64,000 nucleotides of DNA from Amaurobius ferox (taxonomy: Eukaryota; Arthropoda; Arachnida; Araneae; Amaurobiidae): assembly GCA_951213105.1 (NCBI GenBank), contig OX578140.1, positions 123,063,649 through 123,127,648 of the forward strand. The letters are read 5' to 3'. This document shows, in pieces, positions 24,164-39,100 of this stretch (position 1 is its first letter; every line of letters starts with the position of its first letter). The notes below the pieces were generated by a model that was not told where the DNA came from, made no database searches, and saw nothing but the letters and a program-made list of their open reading frames with translations. A program made the translations under genes and the position numbers.

Positions 24164-27100
24164 AGGTAGCCGTTTGAATGCGACCTAAAAAGCTTGAAAA
24201 ACACTGTTCTACATGATCAATGTCACGTAATTTCGGACCAGAAACAATATTCGCCAATCTAATTGTCATATGAAAGACTAAAAATCTGAAAACTCAACTA
24301 TATATATATTTCAATAAACAAAAGTTCATGAAAATATAGTTAAAATAAAAAATTGTTGAAACAAAACACTTGATTGTCGCATCTGAAGAAACCATGGAAA
24401 AAACTAAAACAAAATTGGGAAGTCAGGGTAGGGAAACCAAAATAGTTTTGTACTCAATTTTTCCAAGAGGCTAGGCCAGATTGGAAGAAAGATGATAAAC
24501 CCTGACTCATAATGAAACACACCATGCACCACATATCCTAAGGGTCTTGCCGCACTAATCTTGCACATTGAACTTCCACTGCCCATCCCTCTCCTATCAT
24601 TGTCCAAGCCTCAAAGTTCCCATTTCCCTCCTCCATTACAATTGAGGAGCAAACTGACTGATAACAACCATCTCTATACCTCCAAAATTCTCCCGTAGTG
24701 ATAAAGTCTCCGGCGCTGCTGCCTGTGAAGGTCAAGGATTATTATTGGTAATTATTAAATGTGTCACTTCGCCGGTCCTAGTTTCGCTTCATTTCTAACA
24801 AAAATACATTCTTGCTCAACAAAATTTTTTTACGGATTTCTATCGATCCCAGGAATGGTAGAAATCAATGCCAAAAAAGCAGAAATCCACATTTCCACAG
24901 AATTGTACCATGTCTGTGTGATTGGTCAAGCAAGAAAATAGATTTAAGTTTTTTTTTTCATCTCATAGTCTAAGAAATTATATTCCTATAGTCAAACATT
25001 TTTAACTCAAACTTCATAACCTTCTTTGTAAAAAATCCAGGCCACCCGACTCACCCGAGGGTTTGAGCAGCAATTTAAGAGGCCGTTAACTTTCTTTGTA
25101 TATTAGTTTTGATTTTTTTTTCTTGCATGCATTACATGTTTCTATAATTCAATTTTTAATTACTCGAATTATTTTACATTTATCATGGACTGATATCGAC
25201 CATCCCTACACTGCCGTTTCTATAGCTCCCCTCATTGAAAACGAAATAATGCTGTACCAAAAGTGGTACAAATTTTTACGGTACAAACCGGTATAAATGT
25301 AGTACAAACAAATGACATTAGCAAAATTTTTAAATTCTTGGATAAAGGGCTGTTATTTACCACCACCACCCCTCCACTTTGAAATGGAAATAACGATGTA
25401 CCGAAATGGTAAAAATGATTTTTATGGCAAAATGCGTTACAAATGTATGACATTGATAAATTTTTGAAATTTCGAGCCATGTTTTCACACTCCACTTTGA
25501 AACAATAAACAAAAATCTTTTTACAGTACAAACGAATGACATCGGCAAAACTTCAAAATTCTGAGATGAGGGCTGCCTTTTTTTCAACTCCACTCCCGAC
25601 TTTGAAATGAGAATAACTGTGTATCTGAAATGGCATGAACGAAAAATTTTTACAGTAAAATCCGGTACAAATGAATGGTATCATTGAAATTTGAAAATAC
25701 AGAGATAGTTGGACGCTGTCAAAAAGAAGTCACGAATTCTGCCAGTTTTGCAACATCAATGTCTTATGTATGCTTAGCTTTTGTAAATATTTTGTATCTG
25801 GCCTTTCTTGGATCATTCAATGGAGACAACCATTCTTTAATTTTTTTTTTTTTACAACCAGACACAACTGTTTTGAACTGTTTTTAAAATGTCTAAAAAC
25901 AAATCACCCATAAAGAAAGATGTTATTCATGCAAAGCCATTTTGGATCCATTGGACTGGAGCCACTGCCGATTTATTTTTAAACATTATTCTATTAATTA
26001 AGAAACTTAATATGTTAAGCGACCAAATTTTTCAGGCGGTTGCACAGACAGATTTCACAATCAAACATAAGTTAACTGTAATAAACTAAGTGTATCATAA
26101 AACATGTTTTATCATAATTAATGCCAAACAAAATTATAAATTACTAAACATGCCATTTTATCATAAATTACCTTGAAAGCTGTGGCTTTGGGGTTCCAGA
26201 ATTGAATAAAGTAGGAGATGCATGAGTAAACCATTTTTCAGACATTAAATGGTATGTCTCAATAGCTGCTTCAATATCCTCTCCATGTATACCAACAGAC
26301 ACCCTCATAAGCATATGTTGAGGGCGTTCAACAACTGAAAATAAATTATTAAAAATAAAATACAGCATGTCTTTTTAAAGCCACCAGAACAAACTTTATA
26401 AGCACAACTTACATAAAAATTTAACATCCAACACATGACTTGCTCTATAGATTAGCAAATGCCAATATTGTAAGAAAATATTACACAAATTAGAGGTTTA
26501 TAACTCAATATGATAAAATTAATAAGCTTATTACATTTGCCAATTAAACTCTATGCATACTGACTTTTGTTGAATTGTCCAATTTTTACAAAAACATGTA
26601 ATAAATATTTAAACCATTTTGCTTATTAGTATTCATAAAAGTAATTTAGCATACTAAAAATTGTCATAAATTATTTTCCTATTGAAAATTATTGTATGAA
26701 ACATTTACAATTTATATTCCTGTAAAGAATCAGTGACGATATGTTAAGGGAATAATGCCTAGTAAAGATCCATGATTCGTTGATAAAACATAAATCCAGT
26801 TGCTAATCAGTGATTACTTAATTACAGAATTACAATTCAATAATGTTTTAGATTAAAACTTTATTATTTAAACAGCGCAAATAAAATGCACCATGATTTC
26901 ATGTGCACAGTAAAACTGCTAATGTACAAATAATGATTAAAAAATTAAATATTTTTATATTATGGTAAATATATTGTTGTTTTACTTTCCTTATAAATTT
27001 TAATTTGAAATAATCAAAATTAAATTAAAATAATTTATGGATTAGTGTTAACCTGTATGTGTAATTATACCAGTACCTATTTATTATAAGCTCTTTATAA

Positions 27101-30100
27101 CAAACGTCGTCAAGATGCAAAATGCCATAAAATGAAAAGTTAGGTCCTAACTTTTTTACCTGGTTCCTAGATTGAGGAAAAATTTGCAGAGCCTGGATAT
27201 AAACACTTGTGGTCAAATGAAAAAAATACCATTTATGGAAATAAGGGGCACTAGAGAATCCAAGTTCGACCAACAATATTTGTAAATATTAGTTTTAGAG
27301 CAAAAATTTTTAAATTGTCCAAACTTTCTAAACTTTTTAACCCACACTGACAATCAAAAAATAATTGAACAAAATTTTAACTTTGTAAAGAAAAAGAAAC
27401 TTAAAATCATCATCTAATATTTTGATTCCATTTCTCACAATCACACACCGCTGTAAATGCATTTTCAGGTTCTTCAATGAAATAAAAGTTTCCCATACAG
27501 GTATGCGACTGGCTACACCATAGCTACCAACCTTCAAATATGAAAAACGGAGATTTTTGTGCAAAAATATGAAAAAAAGCGGGAGATTTTGTATGACAAT
27601 GTAATCTATACTTCTTACTGTTATACTTAATCAAAACATAAAAAGGACACCTTCTCAACAAATAAAACTGAAATATGTAATGATTATAACAATAACATTC
27701 AGCAGATATCACACTTTCATTACTAATGGCAAAGAAACTGTATTTGATGTCTGCATTACTTTCAATTGAAATTTTTTTTATCCACATGCCTTTTATCTTT
27801 GGCTTGGGCAATAATAACCCCTCTTCCACTGTGAAATTCTGAAGTCTATTGCACAGATTGAGCAAAAAGCATATTTAGACAATTTCAAAATAACAGAATA
27901 GAATAACAGAAATACCACAAATAGCAAAATAACAAAATAACAGAAAAAAAAATAGGTACACACAGAGGTCACAACAAATTTTTATTATATTCCTGGAAAA
28001 AAAGGGAACCATTTTCTACAAAAAAAGGGACCAAAAAGAGACCATTTGACCATTTTCAATTAAAAAAGGACCAAAACAGAACAATTATTAATGTAAAAAA
28101 GGATCAAAACGGGACCATACAGAGGGGGGAAAAAATAATTTATAATATCTCATACGGATGGTTGCACCCTAAAAGTTTCGAGAGCAGGGTACTGCTACTC
28201 AAGAAAAAGCACTTAATTGAAGACATGAAGTTACCAAGCACAGATAAATTGAATTTTTTGGGGTGAAAAATGTATCATGGATAAAAGGTATTTGTACATA
28301 AAAAAAATTTATAGTCTTGAGCAGTTTTGTTCATTAACAATTCAGTTACTGAATTTATATAATTTTTCACATTTCGCTAGGAAAAAAAATTATGATTTTT
28401 GGCCACACTAACGAGGTTCATTAATACAATTAAACCTTAAATTGTACAGCAACTGATTCTCACATATATTGAGCTTATTTAACACATACTCATCAATGAA
28501 AGGGAATAATTTTATCAAATTATTTTGTGCTAAAATTCATTGCAGCTGATTTAGCTTTTCTCAGCATGCTCTAATAATTCTGAACCTGTATTTTCTTAAT
28601 TTTTATTATTCTCAGAAATCATTTAAACTAATATTATGCTATTTTCATTTAAACTAAAGCATGAAACAAATGTTAATTTTTAATTAAAATTCTAAAAATC
28701 TGTAAATTTAAATACAAATGCATCAAATTCTAATTTATGCTTTTGAAATGATTGTATTTATTAAGTACCCAAATTATTATTTTAATATTGTTATTCAGAA
28801 AATAGTTCTTTATTTCATTAATAATAAGTTTAATAAATAGGTTTTCTGTATAAAATATGAAATAATTACAAAAATTTTAGGCAATGGAGACAGATTGCAA
28901 AAGTAGAAATTATTTTCACAATTAAACGAAATATAAGAAGGATCGCTCACAAATGCTGTTTTTCGCGACACTGCTGCACAATAGTATTTCATTTCATTAA
29001 TGTGTTTGAACAATAGTTTTTTTGTATAAAATACAAAATAATTATAAAAATTTTGATGATGCAAACAGACTGCAAAAGTGGAAATTATTTTCACAATTAA
29101 ATAAAATATAAGGAGAATTGCGCACAAACACCGTTTCAGCGAAACTGCTGCTGCCTTTCATTTCCATTATTAATATGTTTGAAAAATAGTTTTCTATATA
29201 AAACAATTTAATAACATTATAATCGATGCAAATGCATTTCTCCCAAATTAGATAATCATTGGTCATATCTTTTTCTCTCTCTCTTGATGCTGAGGGAATA
29301 ATCGCCGTTTGCAAACACCGATTACGCGATTGGTGGGAAACTAAATTTTAGATGAAAGAACAGGAAAACTTCGTTCTCAAAATTTGTGACTTTGTTTCTC
29401 GTTTCGTGACATTTTTAGAACATTTGAGATCTATTTCCGATGTTTTGACTTGTGACCTCTAGATACTCTTATGCAGATTTGCATAAAAAAAAAATTACAA
29501 ATGTCACTCGCGATCTATTCCTACACCACGGTAGCAGAAAATTGATGTGCGGTAAACAATTGAAAGTCACATGACTTACATTCGTGCCTAGAAAGGGGGG
29601 AAATAAGAGCTCAGTGAAAACAGGGATATTGAGTGATTTACCAAGGAGACCAGGAGATATAGAGAAAATCCAGGAGAGTTAGCAGCTATGCTACACCAAT
29701 TCGCTGCAATCCTATGCACATTGTTTGAGGTCGAGATCAGTTGGGATGAGTTCTTCATTAAAATCGTCTGTCAATTGCTGCATAATAAATCCCCTTTCTT
29801 GTCGTACAATCCGTCAGACGATGTTGATCAGGGACTTGATTGATGGTTTTTGATTAACAGTTTCACCTTTAAGACAACACATGAGGGCTTTGTTTCCAAC
29901 TTTATACACTTTAAATATTTTACCTTTCGAGAAGCAAGCGAGTTGTTCTGTTCTGCCAATTGTGGCTCTTGGCAAACTGACACCGCACAATTAAGATCTT
30001 TTCAAATGGAAACAAAAATGTTGTCCCCCCCCCCCATTTTGCTCTACTTCTCTCGGAACACACACTAACAGCATTCTTATAGCAGTGTTGCAATCATGTG

Positions 30101-33100
30101 TACCTCCTATGACCAACATAATTTGCATACATGCATACATCTGCCTCCTATGACCTACATTGATATATATGTTCCTAAGTTTTTAATTCACTGGCAGCTG
30201 TGTGCAGATGTGCAAAGTTTGCAAATGCAATTTTTTTTTTTTTTTTTTTTCCAAATATAGTCCGGCAGTTGGATAACTATGGACCATAACAAAGTGACAA
30301 AAAATGAAAGCGAAATCTGCAGAAAAGAAGTCAACTCTGAAGTTACTGATAAATGTAAAAAAAAAAAGATAGAAAATGTTTAACATTAAATAGGAAAAAA
30401 AAAATAATAATAATAAGTAAATATAATCAGCTATTTTTAAAAGAATATTTACCTTTTCCATTTATCTTCAACAAATATGATCTCTCCAAAGTCTAAAAAA
30501 TAATTATAACATTTTTATATAACTTTTAGATTCTGCATGAATGAAAAATAAAAAAAAATTCTGGCTATATGTTATCTACTGAAATGTTTGAATAGCAAAT
30601 CAGACAAAAGATTTTCAAAATAAACAGGTATTAATGCATTAACATCTCTTAGAAAATCGATACAGTTAGCTAAAGAATTTTACAAAACAGTATCAATTGA
30701 CTGTAATTGAACTAACTTTGATTAAATGTATTTTTCTTAAATGCTTACCTTAAATCCAAAATAGTTATAATTAAAATCTCTATCATAAATAATGGCAGAA
30801 TTCAACCTCTAAAATGAAATAAAAACAATAGCATTAGAGTTAAATAAACAAAGAAAACAAAAGTATCATTCATAAGCATGACACCCAATACTGAAATAAG
30901 GTGGGACTTTCTTTTTAAATTTAAAATCAAGTTGTTAATGATAATTTGGGAAACAAGAAATTGATATCACAATAAGCTAAATTTAATTTTAAAACACTAA
31001 TCAGTGTTTTCTAAGGGACAAAAACATTGTAATTTTAATGTTATTCAGAAAATAGCCTTTTATTTCATTAATGTGTTTATTTTTCTATATAAAATGCAAA
31101 TTGATATTACAATTTTAACCTATGCAGATGATTAAAATAGAAAATTGTAAACAAATGCAGATCTGATATTTTCACAGGATTTCACAAATTACTATAAATT
31201 AAAGACATTAAAACTGTACATTAAACTGTAATATTTGGCTAAATATATATGTCATAGTTTTAGTATAGGATTTTATTTGTAGAAAAAAATATATTTCTTG
31301 GTATTTTGGAGAAAATGCAAATACCAGAGTCTTGAAAATGCAGCATTTGAAGAAATCAACCAGAGGTTGGTTTAAAATAATGTTTTATAGGCACTATTTT
31401 TTAACTTTTTAGCAAAGTACAATTTATTAATTTTAAAGACCAATTATAAAATGCTATTAACAACATCCAATTTTTTTTTATTGAGCTGAACTTGTAATGC
31501 AAGGATGAAACAAAGAATGGCACCTTTTTGTTTCTTTTCCTAAAAATTCATATAAATCATGCACTATAGTGCAGTAACACAAACCTTATATAATGTTCAC
31601 CAATCAACAGGCAGCAAACAATTTCCTCCCTACCTTCATAATTAACTGAAGAGATATTTAACAAGCATTTAAATATTTTCTGAGGCAATTTTGTCATTTT
31701 TTGTTTTTGTCTGTGTGTGCAGAAAGCACAGAACACTCTTTTCAGCTTTCTGCAGGATCTGGTACAGAATAACACCTCCAACAAACAGATAAGGGCATTT
31801 AGGAAGTATTGTATGGAGGCAACAATCAGTTAACTTATTTGGCAACATTTAAAAAAATATATATATTGCTTCTAAGAAATATATATCTTAATTATCAGAA
31901 TTTCTATCATTGTGCTAATAATCCGAAAACACTACATAGACTCTGTAGTAGTTGACATCTCTGGCTTTTAATCATAGTTGAGTTATACTCTCTTAATATG
32001 CTGAAAGAAAGGAAAACTGAACTCAATACAAACTGTTACAACCTGGGGTGAGTGTTTGAAATTGGATCCTGGTTAGACCAAACTTTATAAGTTCAATAAT
32101 TTTGTCAAATCAATTACAAACTAAAATGATTCACTCTTAACAGCTGAGTTTATAGAAACTTGAAATAAAATATGCATTTTAATAATTGCAGCAGAAACTT
32201 ACCTCTGCATTAGCTGTAACTGTCTTATAAGTAGACTCTGAAATCATGGGTGACTGTTTACCAGATCGATTATTAGTCATTTTATACAAGTCTTCAACAA
32301 CATCTACAATTAACATAAAAAAAGGAATAATCAGCAGAAATTATTTTTGAAATATAACAATGTCCTAGTACCGCAGGCTTTAATAGGGCTTCTGCACCAT
32401 TGTTACTAATATATTTATGTTCAATTTAAAATTAAAGAGATGTAGTTCCTTAGAAGCCAGATGTAAAGTCAATATAAAACAGACTTTTATCCCAATTTGA
32501 AAATATATTGTGAGAATTTTTCTCAAATACTAGACTTCTAGAGTCTGAACCACAGTATTTTGTAATACACAAGTTTCATTAAATGTAGTGACCAATACAG
32601 GGTGTCATCAGGATATTCAGAGCAATTTCTTGACCTCGCCAAAAAATTCATGCCTTAAGATAACGATTCTTTAGAGGTCGTTACGGAAGTGCGACGTTGC
32701 CAGTTGGTACATCTTCACGACTGCTATTCTCCATGTGAATGGAATACATACGCAAATCATCAGAAAGGAAGTGAAGAAAATTCGTTTATCATTTCAGAGA
32801 AAGAGGGGACAATTTTAGGGAATTTTTGTAGCAGAATCGTGGAAAAGTGGGGACTTTTAGCTTCTCGAGATCTCAAGGAAAATCTTCTTGGAGCACCTAG
32901 CAAACTCGAAGGGTTTGCTTTAATCTCCGAACATAAAATAAAGATTTGGAAAAACAAAGTAAAGTGAAGTTAGCATGAAAGGGATCCAGTGGGCTCAGAG
33001 CAGTGCACGTAGACAGAATTAGGACAAGTCCCAATAAAGTCGAAACGTGTTGCATAATTTGAAATGAGGAGAGGAAAAAAAGTCTCCTGTGAAATAAAGG

Positions 33101-36100
33101 AATAATTTGGAAAACGGGTGTGTTCTGTGAAACACTGCCTTGAGAAGAGAGAAAGATCCAGTCGAGGATAGGGACAGAGGTAACTTGGCAAGAAAATTAA
33201 AATAAAATAAAAGCAAAGGATCATCGGTCTGGCCCAATAAAGCAAGCACTTACACAATAGGTGCTTTAGCTAGATCACAAATGTATTTGTAGATGATGGC
33301 AATCCTATCAATTATTGTTTTGAACTCCCTTAGTTCCGGGAGGGCAGACTCGAGTGATTTTAGAAGAAAATCGCACTGACAGCCATTCCTTTCAAAATGG
33401 ATTATCATGTCGGGGACTTCTAGCTTGTGAACGAAAAATTAGAAGAAATCGGTTTCCGATCGGAAGATCAGAATGATGCCCGAAAATCCGAAACTTTCCG
33501 GATAAATCGGAAGCATTGGCAGCTATGAAAAAATCTATTTTCAATACATATTCTTTAATATAAAAAAACTGCAATAAATAATTTTAGTAAAGATCTGTAA
33601 AACATTTTAAAATTGCATAAGTAATTTTTGAAAAGATATAAAAAAAGTAATTGAAAAAATAATTTTACAGATCTAAATAAATTTTATCACATTAAATAAT
33701 TAGAAAAAAACCCTAAAAAATTAAAAAAAATTGCAATAAAAGATTTTAAAACATATGTTAAAAAACTAAAATAAATAATGCAGCTATTTTTCACTGCAAT
33801 TACTGAAACTATTAAATCCAAATCAATTGAGCCATAAATAACCCCTTTTATGCATGATTATGTTAAATTTTATCCTATACTGCCATGTTAAGAAAATAAA
33901 AATTTTGAAGTTTTCGTTCAAATTAAAAAAAATTCTATTTAGTTCTAGATTTTTCGTTAAAAAGCCGAATATAAAGTTTCATGAAAATCCATTATTATTT
34001 GTAGCAGCTATCGTGGACACGGGAGATCGACCCCAGATGAACATCACTCCAAAAATAGTCAAAAGATGTTCAGGAGATCTTAAAACATATGTTGACATCA
34101 AAATCTCAAAATTTTCGTGAAAACAATATTTTCTCAATACTAAGCATAAAAGAAAAAAAAAACTTGGGATGTTTTATTTATTTTCCAGCATCTGCACATC
34201 ATTAATATAATTAGTTCTGGGAAAACTTTATTAGGAATAGTTAAATAAATGAAAAATAGAGCAGCAGATAAAATATATAATATCTCTTATAAAATAAAAT
34301 ACCACTTAATGATTTTTCTAAAATATGATGAGTCATTACGAATGCAGCTGATGTTGACCCCTTTGAAAGGTCAATGTGTTAATGACCTTGTTGCTCCATG
34401 CTTTGCAATAAACAAAGAGCAAAATATGCGGCAAATTTCAAGCTCAAGCTAAAAAAACGTTCCACTCTAAGGAAGTGCTTCTTGATTATATCATTAGAAA
34501 ATGATAAAGCAAAACAATCTCTACAAATGCTTTCCTCTTCCCACTCACTATGAGTCCTACCACTAAAAAATCAAGTGATCTGAAACATTCCACCAATATC
34601 TACATATACTTTTAAGTCATAAAAATTGGGTTTGGCTTAAAAATTGGTTTTAGTTCTTTATAAGCTAGTTTTATACTTTTTATTTATTTTTCAGTTCACC
34701 TAAGTTGACAATTCCCCGATTTTTTCAGAATGTTGAATAAAAAAACAGATTTTCTATGACATTTCAGTCAACTTTTAAATTCCCGGTTTTCAGAGTGCAC
34801 AGAAAAGAACCTTGTGCATTTTTAGCTCCTCTGGGTCTACCGCACTCCACGAAAGAATCGCTTCCCCCTTTCTTCCTACATAGATCTTTCAAAATAGATA
34901 ATCGAAGGGGAGTTTGTTTTCCTTTTTTCTATTCAATACAATAGTCCCTATCACGTTCATGTAACATGGTCAAGTACTCGCTGACTCCAAACATGGGAAG
35001 AAATGCCTGTAGGGAGTAGTGCCTTAGTCTGAACAAAACAACCCCCAGCTGATAAAAATTATGAGCTGTCTGAAAAGAAAGAGCACAAATTCTCTGATTT
35101 TACTGGTAGATTGCACTCTTCTGAGAAATTTCTGATTCAATCCTTTCTTTCCATTCCGAGAATTACGGAGGAGAATTAAGTTTTCCGGTATTTTTATGAA
35201 ATGGAGCAGTGTTGGCATAAAACCATGCTTTTTGTATCAGAATGACGCAGCCTACATTTAATGGCGCAATTTGGCGCAGCAATAACATCACTGATGGTGC
35301 ATTAAAAAAGCTTATTTAAGGAGTATCAAGAGCTCTTGTAGGACGTATCAAAAGAATTTATCTAGGACGTATCAAAGGAGCTTATACACCAGCACATAGG
35401 GCAAAATGCACATTTAGGGCATACTACACATTCAATGTGCCCAGTGCCAATACTAAGGCATATTACATACCCAAACAGAGGTCTAAAGTATGATTAGGTG
35501 CCATACCTGCCAACATTAGAAAATAAAAATCCAGTAGATAGCGCGATCAGCATTTTTTTACAGCACTCTATAAGTTAGAGTATAACCTGTTCAATAACAC
35601 TTAGGAAAAAATAGGGATTTTCATTTTACATCACACAAAAATGTATGCTTTTTTTTCAAAAAACGATAATACACTATATCAAAGAAAATGCATACTGCAT
35701 AAGAAAAATGTGTTTATATAGTGTATTTAGCAAATATATAGTGTATTTGGAAATTAAAGCACTTAATAGAAAAATTAAGCTTTTTTTCAAGATCCTTAAA
35801 CGGAATTTATACAATTAGAAATTTTAGGACTCTGGGAACCATATTTTAACCATAACAATCAACCAATTTTCTTTATTACAATACTAAACTTAAAGAATAC
35901 GTACGGCTAAATGTCTTCTTTGTTTCTTTATGAAGGTTTGATACAGCAATTCGAGCAGCCAAAATTGCATAATCAGGATGCTTTGTAGTCATAGTTGCAG
36001 CAATTTCAGCAGCCAGGTTATCAAGTTCTACTGTTGTAACTCCAGGATATAAGCCATTTATAACTTTCATAGTGATAACAGGCTAAAGTATAAAATATAA

Positions 36101-39100
36101 AAATTATTAAGTGAAATTTATTTGAAGTATATTTTTAAAGCAAACTATTGATGATTGCTCAGAATGAAAAAAACCCTGACATATACATATAACACATTGA
36201 TTTTAAGACTTTCCACTAAGAGAGTGTTTTTCAAACTTATTTGGTCGCAGTACTATTTTTGAAATTCAATTCGATAGTGAAACCCCACAAAGAGAAAAAG
36301 TAGAGTAGTATTTATTTCTTTATTGATTAAAGTAAAACAAGATCCAAGCATAGCTTCTTTAACACAGGGCTCAACAAATCTCGCATATAAAATTAGCACT
36401 GGCGACTGTCAATTTGGCAGATCGGCGAGAAAAAAAATCGCAGATTCGAGAAAATATAAATTTTCCTAGTCAAAAGTTCCTAGTTTCCTAGTTCTACACC
36501 CATCTGCAGTGAAAATAAGCACCACAGTGCCTCATTTTATGTAGAAATTAATGAATAGTTATTCAAGACTGGCCACTCACCCCATCACGTTCATAGGCGC
36601 CGAGTTTTCAAAATCTCAGGGGGGGCACAATCCGATAAAGTTATGCAATAGATTTACAAGTCGATAAAGCTATAACAACTTACAAGACCTTCTTGAAAAA
36701 AGTAAGCAAATGTCTGCTAGATGACTACAATTGTTGCGAGGGCATTATAAGCCCTACTTGAGGCCAAAAGATCAATATGCGCTCTTAACAACCGCCAAGA
36801 ACGAACTGCCCAACGAACGACAGTAGTGATTGTTAAGCGCGCATACTGTTATTTTGGTCTGAAAAAGGGGGCTAATAATGCCATCTAAGTAACTGCAGTC
36901 ACCTAACTGACATATATATGCTTTCCTCGAGGAAATTTTGTAAGTTATTGTCTTACAAGCAGGAGTTTTGGAGTGAGATAATAGATTAAGTCACGGGGAT
37001 TGTACTCAGAGGACCCGAGTTCGATTTCCGGTATTGTCTTAACTGTCCCCGTGTACGAACACGTTAAATTTATGGGTTTGAAAGTCCTTTCGAGCGGTTG
37101 GCAGTAAAGAAAAGAGGGTCGGTCCCTGTGGATGTCGTCCTCACTGGGTTCCAGTTTAAGCGGTTTAAACAGATATCTTACACCTTCGGGTAGGTCGGAC
37201 GGCCTGGGTCGAAAGAACGAAATCAGCAGTTTTATTTATTGTACGATAAATATTTTTAATCTTTTTAGGCATACCCCACTCTAATTTACCATTTATAAAA
37301 CATGAGCTTTTTGACTCCTGAACTCACTCCCTTTTTGACGTACCAGATGACATCGTCAACTGATTGCATTTTCTCCCTTCGAGGAGCAATTAAGTATTGA
37401 AAGTGAAGGGGGGGGGGGGGGCTACTAGTGCTTGTAGCGTTGCCACCGATAGAGGTAACGTTTGCAGTCCCCCTAGCAAGAATCCGTCACATTATACTTT
37501 TCAACATTTTGTTGATTACCCACACCAGACCCAGATATGGTCGGTGGGATCTCTATAGAGATTTCCCGATGGGCCGGGGCCTTTGCATTTAATTTTTTCC
37601 ATAATGCGTACGATGGGCCTAAAGGGGCGATCATGCCCTGTTTTTCTTGGGCCAATGTCGGAGCTAGTATCCGGGTCTGCACCACACCCACTGGGAGTAA
37701 AAATTACAAAGTTTCAAAACAATAAAATTAAAAACAGTAGTTATGATATGTAACGAAACTTTAAGATTTCGTTACATATAAACTTATATGAATCTGGATG
37801 CCTATCCCGTCATGTGAGGAAGATATGTGAAAATAAGTTTTATTAAGAAAACATAAACGTGTAAATGAAAGGCTTTTAGAGCACCAACAGGACTAGCGGC
37901 ACTTTTTGCCAAACTGGGATTTTTCCATCAAATAACACTTAAATGTATGCAGCAATTTCTGGAAAAATCCTATTTTTGTTAAAATTATAGCGTCATGTTT
38001 CACCAATCCCTTTAAATGAAAGATCTAATATAGTTATATTATTTAATTAAAAATCACACATATCAGTATAATTTCATAGAATCCGATGCGCAGAGCCATT
38101 ATAGCATATATACTTACCAGTGTTGCTCTTAAATCAAAATCTGCATCTTTAATATAATATGTAGGTCTTTCAGCAGTTTGGGGATTTCTCGCGCAAAAAG
38201 AAATTTTTGCTGTTTTAATTTAACTTTATCCATGAGAAATAAGTATGTTTATATTTAATTACAAATTGAAATCTAACCTTTACGAATAGCACAAACATAT
38301 TGCGTTCTTTTTTCATCATAGACCAAAATGAAACCTTTATTAAAAGAACCAAAGCATCACACTGCCTTCAACACCACAATCACAAACATCACTCATTTGA
38401 GATCACACCAGTTGAACATATGCCAAGTCCTGCTACAAAACGCAACCATTTTTCATAAGAGTCCGATATTTTCCATTTACTCATAATTTATAGTTCTAGC
38501 TTTCTGGTTGGTTTCAAATGACTTTGGGTGGTTAGCTGCTAAACGTCCGGCGCTCACCAAGAATAAAAATACCCGCGGGGTTTGCAGCTTCAAACGGAGT
38601 GGATGCCACCTGTAAAGACGGCACTGTACTGGTATATAGAATCGAGGAGTCATTACAGATAAGATCTCATTAGGTAGACCAAATAAGTATCTTTACTTCG
38701 TGGTTATCATTTATAGTTGTTACTGGAGGGAGACAACTATTTTTTGGAAATGACAATCCCATGACTGTAAGTATTCTGTATCTCTTTGAATTAGGTGGTC
38801 AGTCGTAAAAGTTATGGTAACCAGATGTTTTTGTCATTAGTGAAAACATGTCTCCTGGGAAAAAAGAGGAGCTTGGTTTGTGTGCGGTATAGTTTACGGC
38901 TCTATGGTAAGGAAGTAGAGAAGAAGACTGAACTGAAATGTGACATTTACGTTAATAATATTTTCTTTCAAATATTTTTATGTTTAAAAAATTTCATTTT
39001 CTGGTATTTAGTAAAATATGAAATTAGAAAAAATTTTTGAAATTTCCCAGAGGGGGCAAAGCCCCCTCTGAAAAAGTTCAGCGGGGGCTCGTGCCCCTCT

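Noticed and set aside
32689..33257. Possible small genes in the GC-richer part of RRM1 intron 3
   Set aside because: Overlapping frames on both strands, no domain or splice structure that holds together.
36221..36480. hAT-like terminal words (gtgtttttcaaac, cagggctcaacaaat)
   Set aside because: Only single ends were seen, with no inverted partner or TSD, so no element can be delimited.
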